Counted from the stretch's first letter, positions 30,612-39,216 are shown. The stretch: DNA of 43,845 nt from CAZKCI01 sp964551475 (GCA_964551475.1 CAZKCI010000021.1:1-43845), one strand, 5' to 3'. Translations and numbers: made by a program. The notes: generated from the sequence alone by a model not told the origin.

Positions 30612-33600
30612 CTACGCTACTTCTGCCAGAGCGTTCTTGATGCTCCTGGTCAGGCTCTTACTTACACGCTTCTCAAATTCCGAGAAGTCCGACTCCGTGC
30701 TCACCTGGCCAATCCTGAGGGAGATATTGATATTCCCCACGGTCGGGGCAGCCGATCCCTCGCCCCGAAGCGTCCCGCGGGCGCCGCTCCCCCTGGTTAC
30801 GAAATTCGTCAGGTCAACCCCGGCGACGAAGTTTGAGAGATTGACTTCCTTGATGTACTCCTGCCAGTTGACCGGGAGCATCCAGTTTCCCCAGGCGAAG
30901 GTCCCGATCTGATCGGTGAGGCTGCCGAATCCATCCCCGAACATCTGTTGACCCTCGGCCCCGGAGTAGGAGGCGGCGAGCAGGGTATTCAAAGCGTTGG
31001 AGGTCCCCTCCGCCGTCTGGCCCATGAGAGTTTGACGGTTCGCCAGCGTGTCCTCCGCCCCGATCAGATTGAGGATCGAGCTCGCCTGTGTCTCATTCAG
31101 GTTCGCCATGCCCTGCCCGGAGTTGACCAGCTCGGAGACGAAAGCGGTGAGGCCGGGGATAACCTGTTCGCGCAGGGCGTTCCCAAGCTCCTCGACTCCG
31201 GGGACCAACATCCCGCCGAACTTCGTTTTACCCTTCCCGCCTTTTCCATCCTTGCCCTCGCCACCCGATTCAATCCCTGGCCATAACCCGGAGTTGCTGG
31301 CCACTTCCTTCAACCGCGTTTCAAAATCCGGACCAAGATCAAACTCTGTAACCCCACTCTCCTTCAATGCTCTGAGCTCTTCGGCCAACTTGCTGACCAT
31401 GTCTCCGGTCATCCCGGGGATGGATTTCAAGTTCTCCCCGAGGTCGATATCCCAACCGGCCAGGAACTTACTGGCGATGTTTTCCACTCGGGAGGCGTAC
31501 TCTTCCGTACTAAGTCCCGCCTTCCCCAACGATACACCTATCTGATCCACTAGCCCCCGGAACGAATCCGCCGCGCCCTTGGTATCAATCGTAAGGTCAA
31601 CTTCCTCGCTGAGATTCCCTATCATCTGCGATAACTTAGCCATAATCTCATCGGTCATACCGGGAACTGATTTCATCTTCTCGATAAAGATGGACCACGC
31701 ATCGCCGCCGGAAGCTTTCGCCTCGTCCATAGCGGCTTTCCATTGAACCTCCCAATCCCCGATGATATCAAACTGCCAGGCCGAACCTGAAAACGTCTCC
31801 CACATCTTATCCTTGATCGAATTGAACGAGTTATCATAGGCAGTGCGGATCGCCATTGCCTCGCGTTCGGCCTGGTTGGTAGAAATCTGGAGTGCATCGC
31901 GGAACTTAGAAAGTTGTTCCTCGGAGAAGAGGGATTCACCATTGGCCTGCTTCAACGCAGCGAATTTATTGTAGTAGGCGAGGCGGGTAACATAATCCTC
32001 GGCCATCAGATTTTCCTGCGTACCCCAGTAATCATTGGCGTAGTTCGTCATGCGCAGATAGGTAGAACGAAATACATCCTCGATCCCTTGCCCGGTCTTC
32101 TGCGCATTTTCGAAGTTCTCCGACATGTCCTCCTCAAAGCTGACATGCTGGCCACCGATATTCCCGGAAGCCCAAAGCCCCCCAAGGGCCGCCCCGAACG
32201 GACCCGCTACTGCTGCTCCGAGAACCATCGCCGCCGTTACGTCGGATATTTTATCTGCCGTCTCGTTAGACGCACCGAATAGTCCCGCCATCGTTCCGGT
32301 CAATGCGGTGGCTGGAGAAATAATCTTGGTTACGCCGATGGCCGTTCTGCCAAACTTCTCAGCGAGACTTTTATCTCCCGAACCCCACGCTTCGTGAATG
32401 TCTTCGGTCCCCTGAACTACCCCATTCAGCCCAATAGCCGCGATTGCGGCATAACCCGCTATGCTTATTCCGGCCGACGAGGCCGCCGCCGCCGTACCAT
32501 TAAGGGCGGTAGTCGTCCCATCTGCCGCAACCGTTACGGTTGATAATCCATTTGCCGCCCCCGGGAATTGTAGTCCTTCGACTACTGGCGGGACTGCCTC
32601 CCCGATCCCCGCCATTTCCCCGGCCGTCTGCGCCGCTGCCGCCGATGTAATTCCTAGAGCATCGGTGATTGCAGAGAAGCCCTTCGACAATCCGTCAAGC
32701 ATCCCGCCTCCCCCCGCCCCCCCACCCCCGAAGATGCTGGAAGCGGACTTTCCTAAATCCAGCATGTTCCCCTTGAACGCCAGATCAAAACCGCTCTTCT
32801 CTACGAGGGCCGAGGCAAATCCCTGGGCGAATGAATCCTTGATCTTGTCGCCCATGCTGCTGAGCGCATCCTCAAAGTTGGAATCCCCGGAGAACATGTC
32901 CCCGAGGGCGGTAGACATGGAGTTCTTGACATCCTCGTTTACCCCATCCCAAATATCGGTGATCCGTTGGGCGGCCTCTTCTTCTGCCTCCCGCTGCTCG
33001 ATCAAGCTGTCGCGGAGGTAACTGACGCGGGTATTGCAGAGGGCTTTATATTCATCCGACCCCATCCGCCCCTCTTTCTCCATCTCTGCAATACGTCTAT
33101 CAATATCGGCAAGGATTTCATTGGTTGTCTTGCCGGATAAATCAGCCTGGTCTTTATAGAAAGACTCCCACTCTTTCTGCCACTCGCTTACTCCCTCAAT
33201 CTGCTCGTCTATCTCATCGTTGAGATCGGCGGTAGATGTACCCACCTTCTTGATCGACCCGGCCGCCTTGTCCATGATCCCAGGGAGCAGACCGGTAGCT
33301 TGTCCCCAGAAGGTAGTAGTATCGGCCAGGGTTTTATTAGCTTCGTCAAGTTCATCCAGCGTGTTCTGATACGATTGGACGGTAACTCGGGCGGCTTTGA
33401 CTTTCGTTTCCAGGCTTTCGATAGTCTTTACTAACTGCTCGCCGCCCGGACCCTCGAAGTCAACACCGGTTCTCTCTCCGGATTGGATCTGGCGAAGATC
33501 CTCCCTCGCTTCTAAAATCATCTGCGAGTATTCGGATAGGTCCGCCTTCGCTTGCTCGTAAGCGTCCTTGTCCATTGAAGCTTTGAGGTCTAACTGCGCC

Positions 33601-35090
33601 CGCTTCAATTCCATCGTCCGCTCAAACGCCACCTTCTGCTGCTCGTTGAACGTCTCGACGTATCCGATATTGATGGAGATAGCGTTGCCGTAATCGTCCC
33701 AACCATCGACAGCATCGGGGAGAATGTTGGCAATCTTGTTCGTTACCTCTTCGAGTTTGGTCTGGGTATCGAGGTATTCTTTCGACCCCGCGGGGAGTTC
33801 GGATAACTTAGTGGAGAGGGATTCGTATTCGGCTGCCAATGCATTGATATTATCGCGCTGGGTGGTATATGCATCGGAGGTTGACTTGATCTCTTTCGTG
33901 ATATCAGAGAATGAAGAGCCCGAGCCCTTCATCTCTCTAGTGAGAGATACGATCCCCTCTGTTACGTTATCCAGTATCCCGCTCTTATCGAGAAGGATTG
34001 TCAGGCCGTCGCCGATAGTAACTAGGACCCCGGTCCCCGCCGCCTTCGCCTTCTCCCACTTCGTCCCCGCCTCTTCGGCAATCCGGCCCCATCTCTCCTC
34101 GGCCGTCCCCGCCTTCCCTATCTCGGTCGTGTAGTCGCGGGAAAATCCGGCCGCATCTTTCAGGAGAGAATTGAGGAGCGTCTTGGCCTTGGAGTTGTTG
34201 ATGCAAGCGGTCTGATCCGCCTCCGTCGCCCGGGAAAGGATTTCGATAGCCTGGGCGAACTCTCCCGCCCCGAGTTTCCCCTGCCCGAGCGTAAGCCCGA
34301 GCTTCCCGCTGGCCGTCGCCGCCTTATCGTCCTCCTTGGTCATCTCCATGATGACCATCTTCAAGCCCATGATCGCCTGTTCCATCGGCACGCCGTTCCG
34401 CGTAGCGGTGGCAAGCGCGGCCCCGAGCTCTTCCATGCTCACGCCGTTGTCCGAGGCGAGCTTGGAGAGGGAGGCCATGCCGGAGGACAAGCCCTCCATC
34501 GAGCCCCGGCCCCGGTCCGCGACGTTGGCGAAAATGTCGATCACCCGGCCGCTTTCGCTGGCGTCCAGGTTGAAGGCTTTGAGAACGGTCGTGACGTTCC
34601 GGGCGGCCGTCTCCGTCTCGAAGAGTCCGCCCTTGGCAAGAATGGCCGAATCGTTCAGGACGCTCAGCGCTTGGGAGGGGGCGATACCTGCGTCGATGAT
34701 GTCCCCGAGGCCCGAGGCGAGAGAGGCAGTCCCCTCCCCGAACTTGACGGACATGTCCATGACCCCGGCATTGAACTCCTCCATCATCGGGAGCATGTCG
34801 GCGGAAAGGCGCTGCTGAACCGCGTCCATCTGCTGATCGAACTCAAAGGCCGCGCCTACCGCCGCCTTGAAGCCCATGACCAGGCCGGCCGCGCCGAGGG
34901 AGACGCCGAAGAGCGATCCGATCTTCTTCAGCGTATTTCCGGCGGAGGACCCCATCCCGGACCAAGATTTATCCCAGGACGATGCAACGCCCCCTGTCTC
35001 GCTTTCGACTTGACTCCTCAGGCTTTTGATCTGCCCCATGACGGAGGAAGCGTCCGCTTCTAGCCGAATGATTGCCGCTCCAAGTTCCAT
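30612..35090 (-). CDS. Phage tail tape measure protein (TP901-type)
   Basis: 1492 aa. The N-terminus (GAAIIRLEADASSVMGQIKSL) and the block from FEFDQQMDAVQQRL to AIMGLKMVIMEMTK are typical of TP901/PhageMin_Tail tape measure proteins, including ALSVLNDSAILAKGGLFETETAARNVTTVLKAFNL. Long coiled coils cover about residues 400-700. Two Ala/Gly-rich hydrophobic segments (SIAGYAAIAAIGLNGVV, AAMVLGAAVAGPFGAALGGLW) lie around residues 870-990. The C-terminal third is helical with a repeated PGMT(D/G) motif (SVPGMTDEIMAKLSQMI, SIPGMTGDMVSKLAEEL). Such proteins set tail length and help DNA entry. No other tail gene is present nearby, which is very unusual. Confidence 0.9.
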   Translation of the reverse strand: MELGAAIIRLEADASSVMGQIKSLRSQVESETGGVASSWDKSWSGMGSSAGNTLKKIGSLFGVSLGAAGLVMGFKAAVGAAFEFDQQMDAVQQRLSADMLPMMEEFNAGVMDMSVKFGEGTASLASGLGDIIDAGIAPSQALSVLNDSAILAKGGLFETETAARNVTTVLKAFNLDASESGRVIDIFANVADRGRGSMEGLSSGMASLSKLASDNGVSMEELGAALATATRNGVPMEQAIMGLKMVIMEMTKEDDKAATASGKLGLTLGQGKLGAGEFAQAIEILSRATEADQTACINNSKAKTLLNSLLKDAAGFSRDYTTEIGKAGTAEERWGRIAEEAGTKWEKAKAAGTGVLVTIGDGLTILLDKSGILDNVTEGIVSLTREMKGSGSSFSDITKEIKSTSDAYTTQRDNINALAAEYESLSTKLSELPAGSKEYLDTQTKLEEVTNKIANILPDAVDGWDDYGNAISINIGYVETFNEQQKVAFERTMELKRAQLDLKASMDKDAYEQAKADLSEYSQMILEAREDLRQIQSGERTGVDFEGPGGEQLVKTIESLETKVKAARVTVQSYQNTLDELDEANKTLADTTTFWGQATGLLPGIMDKAAGSIKKVGTSTADLNDEIDEQIEGVSEWQKEWESFYKDQADLSGKTTNEILADIDRRIAEMEKEGRMGSDEYKALCNTRVSYLRDSLIEQREAEEEAAQRITDIWDGVNEDVKNSMSTALGDMFSGDSNFEDALSSMGDKIKDSFAQGFASALVEKSGFDLAFKGNMLDLGKSASSIFGGGGAGGGGMLDGLSKGFSAITDALGITSAAAAQTAGEMAGIGEAVPPVVEGLQFPGAANGLSTVTVAADGTTTALNGTAAAASSAGISIAGYAAIAAIGLNGVVQGTEDIHEAWGSGDKSLAEKFGRTAIGVTKIISPATALTGTMAGLFGASNETADKISDVTAAMVLGAAVAGPFGAALGGLWASGNIGGQHVSFEEDMSENFENAQKTGQGIEDVFRSTYLRMTNYANDYWGTQENLMAEDYVTRLAYYNKFAALKQANGESLFSEEQLSKFRDALQISTNQAEREAMAIRTAYDNSFNSIKDKMWETFSGSAWQFDIIGDWEVQWKAAMDEAKASGGDAWSIFIEKMKSVPGMTDEIMAKLSQMIGNLSEEVDLTIDTKGAADSFRGLVDQIGVSLGKAGLSTEEYASRVENIASKFLAGWDIDLGENLKSIPGMTGDMVSKLAEELRALKESGVTEFDLGPDFETRLKEVASNSGLWPGIESGGEGKDGKGGKGKTKFGGMLVPGVEELGNALREQVIPGLTAFVSELVNSGQGMANLNETQASSILNLIGAEDTLANRQTLMGQTAEGTSNALNTLLAASYSGAEGQQMFGDGFGSLTDQIGTFAWGNWMLPVNWQEYIKEVNLSNFVAGVDLTNFVTRGSGARGTLRGEGSAAPTVGNINISLRIGQVSTESDFSEFEKRVSKSLTRSIKNALAEVA

Positions 35091-35125
35091 GACCTCGATC
35101 CTTTTGCGCCCTTGGTCTTCTATCG

Positions 35126-35335
35126 TTATCCCTGCACAACAAATCCATTACAGCCCCGGGGAGTGTTTCGATTGACGAAGCGAGCGAGATCGTCACCCCA
35201 GACTAAGTTCCGCCTCCCGACCCGATGGGCCGCTAGTTCCCCAGCGCGAATTTTGTCCAAGACCGTTCTGGGGCTGAGAAGAAGAAGTCGTGCGGCTTCT
35301 TCAACCGAATAGATGCTCCTGAGTTTTTCAACCAT
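35126..35335 (-). CDS. Excisionase-family winged-helix protein (HTH_17)
   Basis: 69 aa, preceded by AGAGGAAAGGAA. IYSVEEAARLLLLSPRTVLDKIRAGELAAHRVGRRNLVWGDDLARFV is the HTH_17/excisionase pattern: helix-turn-helix then a basic wing. Likely a Xis or operon regulator. It lies 35 nt upstream of the tape measure gene. Confidence 0.8.
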   Translation of the reverse strand: MVEKLRSIYSVEEAARLLLLSPRTVLDKIRAGELAAHRVGRRNLVWGDDLARFVNRNTPRGCNGFVVQG

Positions 35336-35717
35336 GACCGTTCCTTTCCTCTTGGTTCCCGTATGTTTCCGGGTGTTCTGAAATAAAAAAAATCGTGTGT
35401 TCCCTACATCTATTGGCGGATCTGGCGGCCATTTTCTCCCATCAAAATCCGTATCCCGCTTTCCCGCCGCCAGTTATCGAGATCGGGATTATTTTATTTC
35501 GGTCCTATTTCTGGTGATATCCCTCTACTTAATGTGGGATCGGCACAGCATTTTTCATCGTCAAAATCCATATCGACTACGAAATCAACCGGTTAGCGAT
35601 TTTGAAAAATCTTTAAAATGGCCTAAAAACGGAACATTTCTCGCGGATCAGACTACTCATCCATCGGGCCTTACAGGCTCCCCAAGCCACAGGGCAAATA
35701 ACTGTTTCTCTCTCTAC
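35336..35717. other. AT-rich spacer with apparent remnants of the W-I-L HTH gene family
   Basis: No intact gene. On the minus strand two ~55-bp stretches (about 35398-35452 and 35520-35577) resemble each other (GGATTTTGA-GA-AAATG...) and resemble the WILKRSG-coding part of the gene at 35718. A third stretch (about 35680-35753) matches 36001-36076 inside that gene (GGCTCCCCA, CAGGGCAA, TTTTTC/TTTGTC, CTAC). Stops interrupt all of them. They look like decayed tandem copies. Confidence 0.4.
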
Positions 35718-36146
35718 CTACGGGGAGACTACGCCACTTTTCCCGGCCATTTTTCTTCTACCCCTTGCATACCAACGGTCTATCGTTCTCGGAGGTATTA
35801 GAAATGTGGCGGATATTTCCGCGAGAGTGAAACCCGATCTCTTCAAAATCCACGTAGCAAGACAACGCTTATCCAGCTCTACCGGGTATTTCTTGCGCGT
35901 CTTGTCGAAGTGCGGGATGCTCCGGGCTTTCTCCAGCGACTTCCCGTTTCCGAAGATCATACAGGCGATCTGATACCAGTAGCAGAGGGTGGGCACGTGA
36001 CGGCTCCCCATACCGCAGGGCAATAATGATTTGTCCCTACATATAGTGGGGGAATAACGCACGTTTTGTATGCTCCGGTTGTCGTATCCCGTTCGCTTCC
36101 TGGGCGTTATTACTAATGGGGTTTTTTCGGTTCGCCCCAAAATCAA
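35718..36146 (-). CDS. HTH protein of a tandem family, probably damaged
   Basis: The frame begins with TTG at 36146 just after the 36154 gene; an ATG at 36011 may be the functional start (97 aa). The C-terminal half, CYWYQIACMIFGNG...LDKRCLATWILKRSGFTLAEISATFLIPPRTIDRWYARGRRKM, aligns with the end of the protein at 36700-37689 (WYRDACKILG...DKRHLAVWILKHCGMTNSAIGAMFQRNEKTIRRWRLGACK). The first half does not match the equivalent HTH there, and a +1 shift would restore ALRYGEPS, so a frameshift is likely. The helix-turn-helix suggests DNA binding. Confidence 0.5.
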   Translation of the reverse strand: MILGRTEKTPLVITPRKRTGYDNRSIQNVRYSPTICRDKSLLPCGMGSRHVPTLCYWYQIACMIFGNGKSLEKARSIPHFDKTRKKYPVELDKRCLATWILKRSGFTLAEISATFLIPPRTIDRWYARGRRKMAGKSGVVSP

Positions 36147-36153
36147 CGCAACG

Positions 36154-36387
36154 TTAATTGTGTTTACCGCTCGCCCTGACCATCCTTGACTGTATCGAGG
36201 TCGGCTGAAGCTTGAGGTGGGTTATCTCGGAAATCTGCTTCCATGACATCCCGATCATCCTCATGGCTTTGAACGCCCGCCGGTCCAGGGGGAGCCGAGC
36301 GAAGGGCTTTGCCTTCTTCGGAGTGACCACCTGGAACCCCCCGCCCGGCTCCATGTATTCCGGTTCAAGCCGCTGGTCCCCGAACAT
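36154..36387 (-). CDS. Small HTH protein of the same family
   Basis: 77 aa from the ATG at 36387 (an in-frame TTG at 36405 is possible). PLDRRAFKAMRMIGMSWKQISEITHLKLQPTSIQSRMVRASG is a sigma-region-4-like or transposase-like helix-turn-helix with the spacing of its neighbours. The start lies 23 nt after a terminator-like hairpin (36411-36453). Confidence 0.55.
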   Translation of the reverse strand: MFGDQRLEPEYMEPGGGFQVVTPKKAKPFARLPLDRRAFKAMRMIGMSWKQISEITHLKLQPTSIQSRMVRASGKHN

Positions 36388-36410
36388 CTCCCGGGTTTCA
36401 CCCAAAAGAA

Positions 36411-36453
36411 AAGGCGACCCCTCCCCCGGATTGCTCCGGAAGTTGGTCGCCTT
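36411..36453. terminator. Bidirectional terminator-like hairpin
   Basis: AAGGCGACC (36411-36419) pairs with GGTCGCCTT (36445-36453), with an inner CCGGA/TCCGG. T-runs follow on both strands (TTTTT at 36452-36456 plus; TTTTCTTTT minus). It is a sequence relative of 30491-30536 and stands 23 nt before the ATG at 36387. Confidence 0.75.
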
Positions 36454-36595
36454 TTTCGTTCCACCGCTTCCCCGGCTTATAGCCCGGGAGCGGGACGTGC
36501 TTCGCTACTATGCGATGCGGGGCAAAACTCTATTCTTCCCCTTACTATATATGCAATAGCCGGACATTTTTAGAGCCCGACGCCACGCAACAACT

Positions 36596-36748
36596 TTACT
36601 GCCAGTAGGTTGCGATCCCATCACTACGCCGGATCGTGGCACCCCCTGCTTCCTTCAATATCAGCCCCGCGTCTTTTATAACCCGGACGGTGCGGCACGC
36701 TATTTCAAACAAGACCTCGGAGGATGATCGCAGTGGGGCGGACCACAC
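36596..36748 (-). CDS. Small 50-aa ORF, unknown
   Basis: GTG at 36748 with GGAGG at 36757-36761 (8 nt spacing), ending TAA at 36596-36598. It overlaps the end of the 36700 gene by 49 nt in another frame. The sequence SSEVLFEIACRTVRVIKDAGLILKEAGGATIRRSDG has an amphipathic, protein-like composition. Not recognised. Confidence 0.45.
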   Translation of the reverse strand: MWSAPLRSSSEVLFEIACRTVRVIKDAGLILKEAGGATIRRSDGIATYWQ

Positions 36749-37689
36749 TTCACACACCTCCAGGGAAGATACTCTCCCGAGGAGGTTAGAATTCTCCCCA
36801 ATGCCGCCCTGCGATTTTTCCTCCTGCCGTGTAGGTATGGTCGGATATTTAGCATGCTCGGGACTTTACAAGCACCTAATCTCCATCTTCTTATAGTCTT
36901 TTCATTGCGCTGAAACATTGCACCTATTGCACTATTGGTCATGCCGCAATGCTTCAAGATCCATACCGCAAGATGTCGCTTATCTGTGATCTCTTCAAAT
37001 TTTTTAATTGCCTCTTTCGCTTGGTTGATTTCTCCCCTTTCATCGATTGGCCCCGCTGGACCAAGAATCTTGCATGCATCCCTATACCAGTCGGAAAGTG
37101 TTTGTCTGGGATGCCTGAAGGCCAGGGCAATCTCATCATAGGTGAGTCCCGCCCTCCTCAGCATCCATATTGCGGCATAGCGATAAATTTCAATCGCCGA
37201 CGAAGATCCCCCCCGTAGTCGCTTTAGATCGTTAATGATTTGCTCGGAATAATCCCTTGGATTTGGTACAAAACTATTCCGCCTAGGATATGGTTTGCAT
37301 AGATAGGCCCCTTCGCCTTTGTCTTCGCTATATCCATCGTCTTCGCCGCTTGGTAATGGGAGAGCCTCCGCGAGCTCAATGTTGCTGTATGCGCGATCCC
37401 CGCTTATGCCCGCTTCGTATCTCCTCCTCGCAATCTTCTCCTCGGGCATTTCCAGGATATATTTCCGATCCTGCTCCTCGATCCCCTTCTCAATCCCGGC
37501 GATAATCTCTTCCCTTGTCCGGGCTTTCTCATGCCCTCCGTCCCCGCCCCCCGCCTTGACTTCATCATCGCCGGCTTTTACCAGGTCTGCGGACGGGATC
37601 TCCTCTTCGATGACTTCGCGATCAGCCTTTCTTTCAATCGGCGCCTTTTGAATTTCCAGGACCCCTTCCATAATCTCCATTTCCTCCAT
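36700..37689 (-). CDS. Double helix-turn-helix protein with acidic N-terminus
   Basis: 329 aa from the ATG at 37689; ATGs at 37680 and 37671 are alternatives. Residues 1-~120 are highly acidic and probably disordered (EEMEIMEG, REVIEEEIPSADLVKAGDDEVKAGGG). Two helix-turn-helix units follow: EIYRYAAIWMLRRAGLTYDEIALAFRHPRQTLSDWYRDA and DKRHLAVWILKHCGMTNSAIGAMFQRNEKTIRRWRLGA, which share a W-[MI]-L-[RK]-x-x-G pattern. A basic tail ends with CVKCGPPHCDHP, a possible metal site. It is the first gene after a promoter and structured leader, so it may be a late-gene regulator. No family name is recognised. Confidence 0.65.
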   Translation of the reverse strand: MEEMEIMEGVLEIQKAPIERKADREVIEEEIPSADLVKAGDDEVKAGGGDGGHEKARTREEIIAGIEKGIEEQDRKYILEMPEEKIARRRYEAGISGDRAYSNIELAEALPLPSGEDDGYSEDKGEGAYLCKPYPRRNSFVPNPRDYSEQIINDLKRLRGGSSSAIEIYRYAAIWMLRRAGLTYDEIALAFRHPRQTLSDWYRDACKILGPAGPIDERGEINQAKEAIKKFEEITDKRHLAVWILKHCGMTNSAIGAMFQRNEKTIRRWRLGACKVPSMLNIRPYLHGRRKNRRAALGRILTSSGEYLPWRCVKCGPPHCDHPPRSCLK

Positions 37690-37714
37690 GTCTCTCACGG
37701 TTTCTCTGGGCAAT

Positions 37715-37766
37715 AAAAAAGGCAGCCCGGGGGGGCATGAGAGCCTCATGCCCCTCCAAGCCGCCT
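37715..37766 (-). terminator. Leader terminator 26 nt before a start codon
   Basis: On the minus strand GGCGGC pairs with GCTGCC (G-U allowed), and GGGGCATGAG pairs with CTCATGCCCC around GCT (37732-37754). Six T follow (37715-37720). It lies inside the 5' leader of the 36700 gene, so transcription must read through it. Confidence 0.85.
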
Positions 37767-37904
37767 CTCTCGGTCGGGCAGTACTTCTGCCCTCCTCAAG
37801 TCAGCAGCAGCGCCTCCGTTGGTCGGGGATTTCTCCCCTCCTCTGGTCGGCTTTTACGAAAAAGAACAGTCGTGCAAGGATTACCGATTACTTATCTCGC
37901 ACGA
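37767..37904 (-). promoter_or_regulatory. Hairpin-rich leader RNA with repeated GGTCGG units
   Basis: Read on the minus strand from the predicted start near 37902: a TCGTGC/GCACGA stem encloses the first 35 nt (37870-37904). Then come two hairpins in related contexts, GGGG/CCCC (37825-37838) and GGGCAG/CTGCCC (37776-37792). On the plus strand each opens with GGTCGGG and closes with CCTCCTC, 49 bp apart; a third GGTCGG is at 37845. The layout (5' stem, paired hairpins, then a terminator) is like an attenuator or a put-type antitermination RNA. The role is inferred. Confidence 0.5.
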
Positions 37905-37908
37905 GAAG

Positions 37909-37937
37909 TTTATATCATAGACTGTTGGCTTTGTCAA
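37909..37937 (-). promoter_or_regulatory. Strong sigma70-type promoter
   Basis: On the minus strand: TTGACA (37932-37937), exactly 17 nt, TATAAA (37909-37914). The predicted start is near 37902, at the base of the first leader stem. It drives the HTH/tape measure/replication genes. Confidence 0.85.
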
Positions 37938-37972
37938 GGTCAAAGCCCGATCCTGATTCGCCCGGGATGAAC

Positions 37973-38230
37973 CTATCTCCGGCCGCCCTTTGCTTTACTC
38001 CGCTGCGCCTGGGGATTCGGGCACTTCGAGAATCCCCCCATGTTCCCCCTGCCCTGGGAGTTGATGAACTCCCGCAGATCGGCTCCCCACACGGTCAACC
38101 CGCGGCCTAGCTTATGCGACCGCAGCCGGCCCTCCCTGATCCGCGCCCGGAGGGTGTACTTCGAAAGCCCCAGTAACTTGCTCAGCTCATCCAGGGTGAA
38201 AAGGGCGTTGTCTTTTATCTCGATCACCAT
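37973..38230 (-). CDS. Excisionase-family winged-helix protein (HTH_17)
   Basis: 85 aa from the ATG at 38230, preceded by GGGGGTG. ALFTLDELSKLLGLSKYTLRARIREGRLRSHKLGRGLTVWGADLREFI is a clear HTH_17 domain, close to that at 35126-35335. The C-terminal ~30 residues are basic. Likely a Xis or transcription regulator. Confidence 0.8.
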   Translation of the reverse strand: MVIEIKDNALFTLDELSKLLGLSKYTLRARIREGRLRSHKLGRGLTVWGADLREFINSQGRGNMGGFSKCPNPQAQRSKAKGGRR

Positions 38231-38334
38231 TGGTTTCACCCCCAAAAGTTTGTAGACACTTCTCGGCCCGTCGGAGCTGTAGTTTACATAACGACTATCT
38301 TATCAGTAGTAGTGTCAGGTATGCTTTTGTCAAC

Positions 38335-38691
38335 CTATTTCTCGGTCTTCTTCTTCGCCCTGTATTCCTTCATGTAGATCCTCATCCGCTCGGCGTGCTT
38401 CGCCTTGTCGCTCCGGGCGTATGCTTCCCGACGGAGCTGGCGCTCATGCTCCACGTTCCTTGCCCTCTTCGCCTTCTGGATGCAGGACCGGGAGCAATAC
38501 CTCGCCCCGGCCCGCTTCCCCGACGGGAGAGGCTGGCTGCAGACCTCGCAGATCCCCGCGGGCGCCGGCGGAGTGAGCTCCCCAGCCTTGATCCGACGGT
38601 AGCGCTCCCTCTCGTATTCCCGGCGCGCCTCGGCCCGGGCGGCGTTATACTTCTTCCAGTAGTCTTTCCGGTCAGCCTCAGTTTCAGTCAT
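38335..38691 (-). CDS. Basic zinc-finger-like small protein
   Basis: 118 aa. An Arg/Lys/Glu-rich helix surrounds a Cys motif: CEVCSQPLPSGKRAGARYCSRSCIQKAKRAR (CxxC, then CxxxC). The C-terminus is very basic (RIYMKEYRAKKKTEK). This resembles small phage proteins with an HNH-like or MYND/zf-type knuckle but lacks HNH catalytic residues. Probably nucleic-acid binding; not assigned to a family. Confidence 0.6.
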   Translation of the reverse strand: MTETEADRKDYWKKYNAARAEARREYERERYRRIKAGELTPPAPAGICEVCSQPLPSGKRAGARYCSRSCIQKAKRARNVEHERQLRREAYARSDKAKHAERMRIYMKEYRAKKKTEK

Positions 38692-38833
38692 AGTCTATCA
38701 TCCATGGGGAGGGAGGTTATTTCCCGCCCCGCGGTCCTCGTTGGCCCTTGTCCTCGCCCCGCTAATCCCGCCCCCGGCGTCGCGCCGGCCCCGGATCATC
38801 CCCAGGGGGTCCGCCCGGGCGGGAAGTTTTCCA

Positions 38834-39115
38834 CTACGCGGCCACCTTCTCGTTCTTTTTCGGGGCGACTTGATCGCCCGACTTCGCTTTGACCTTCCCC
38901 GGATCGGCTCTCACCGCATCGCAGATCTCCTCGATCTTCGCCCGGGCCGCCCCGCAGATCGTCCCTATGGTCTCCAGGTATCGGAGCTCCCTGGCCCGGT
39001 CATCGTCCGCGGCCGCTTCCAGGCCGTCCATGGCCAGCTCCTCTATCTGGGTCACAATGGCTTCTACACCATCCAATTCCAAGAGAAGCCCCTGATCCCG
39101 GCTTTTCGTGCCCAT
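38834..39115 (-). CDS. Small acidic helical protein, unknown
   Basis: 93 aa with a strong GGAGGGGAG before ATG 39115. It is mostly helical and acidic (LELDGVEAIVTQIEELAMDGLEAAADDDRARELRYLET) with a Lys-rich end. Not recognised. A CCCCGG/CCGGGG hairpin lies 20 nt upstream. The interval 38692-38833 downstream has only a doubtful 33-codon frame. Confidence 0.55.
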   Translation of the reverse strand: MGTKSRDQGLLLELDGVEAIVTQIEELAMDGLEAAADDDRARELRYLETIGTICGAARAKIEEICDAVRADPGKVKAKSGDQVAPKKNEKVAA

Positions 39116-39154
39116 TTTACTCCCCTCCTGCCCCGGTTATCCCGGGGTCGTTGT

Positions 39155-39216
39155 GTCCCAGGGAGGGGATACCAGTTGCTTCCTGTATTTTAGCATGGTA
39201 TCTTTTTCCCTGGGAC
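39155..39216. repeat. Long two-stem inverted repeat
   Basis: GTCCCAGGGA (39155-39164) pairs with TCCCTGGGAC (39207-39216); inside it GATACCA (39168-39174) pairs with TGGTATC (39196-39202). The loop is 21 nt. It lies between the 39376 and 39115 genes. A weak 61-codon minus-strand frame with TTG start (39137-39322) runs across it, but the symmetrical structure argues for RNA or DNA function. Confidence 0.65.

Noticed and set aside
35397..35801. 134-codon plus-strand frame
   Set aside because: No ribosome site, no motif, opposite to the operon and covering apparent gene remnants.
37772..37850. CRISPR-like spaced repeats
   Set aside because: Only two full units with different hairpin contents and one partial; better explained as leader RNA hairpins.
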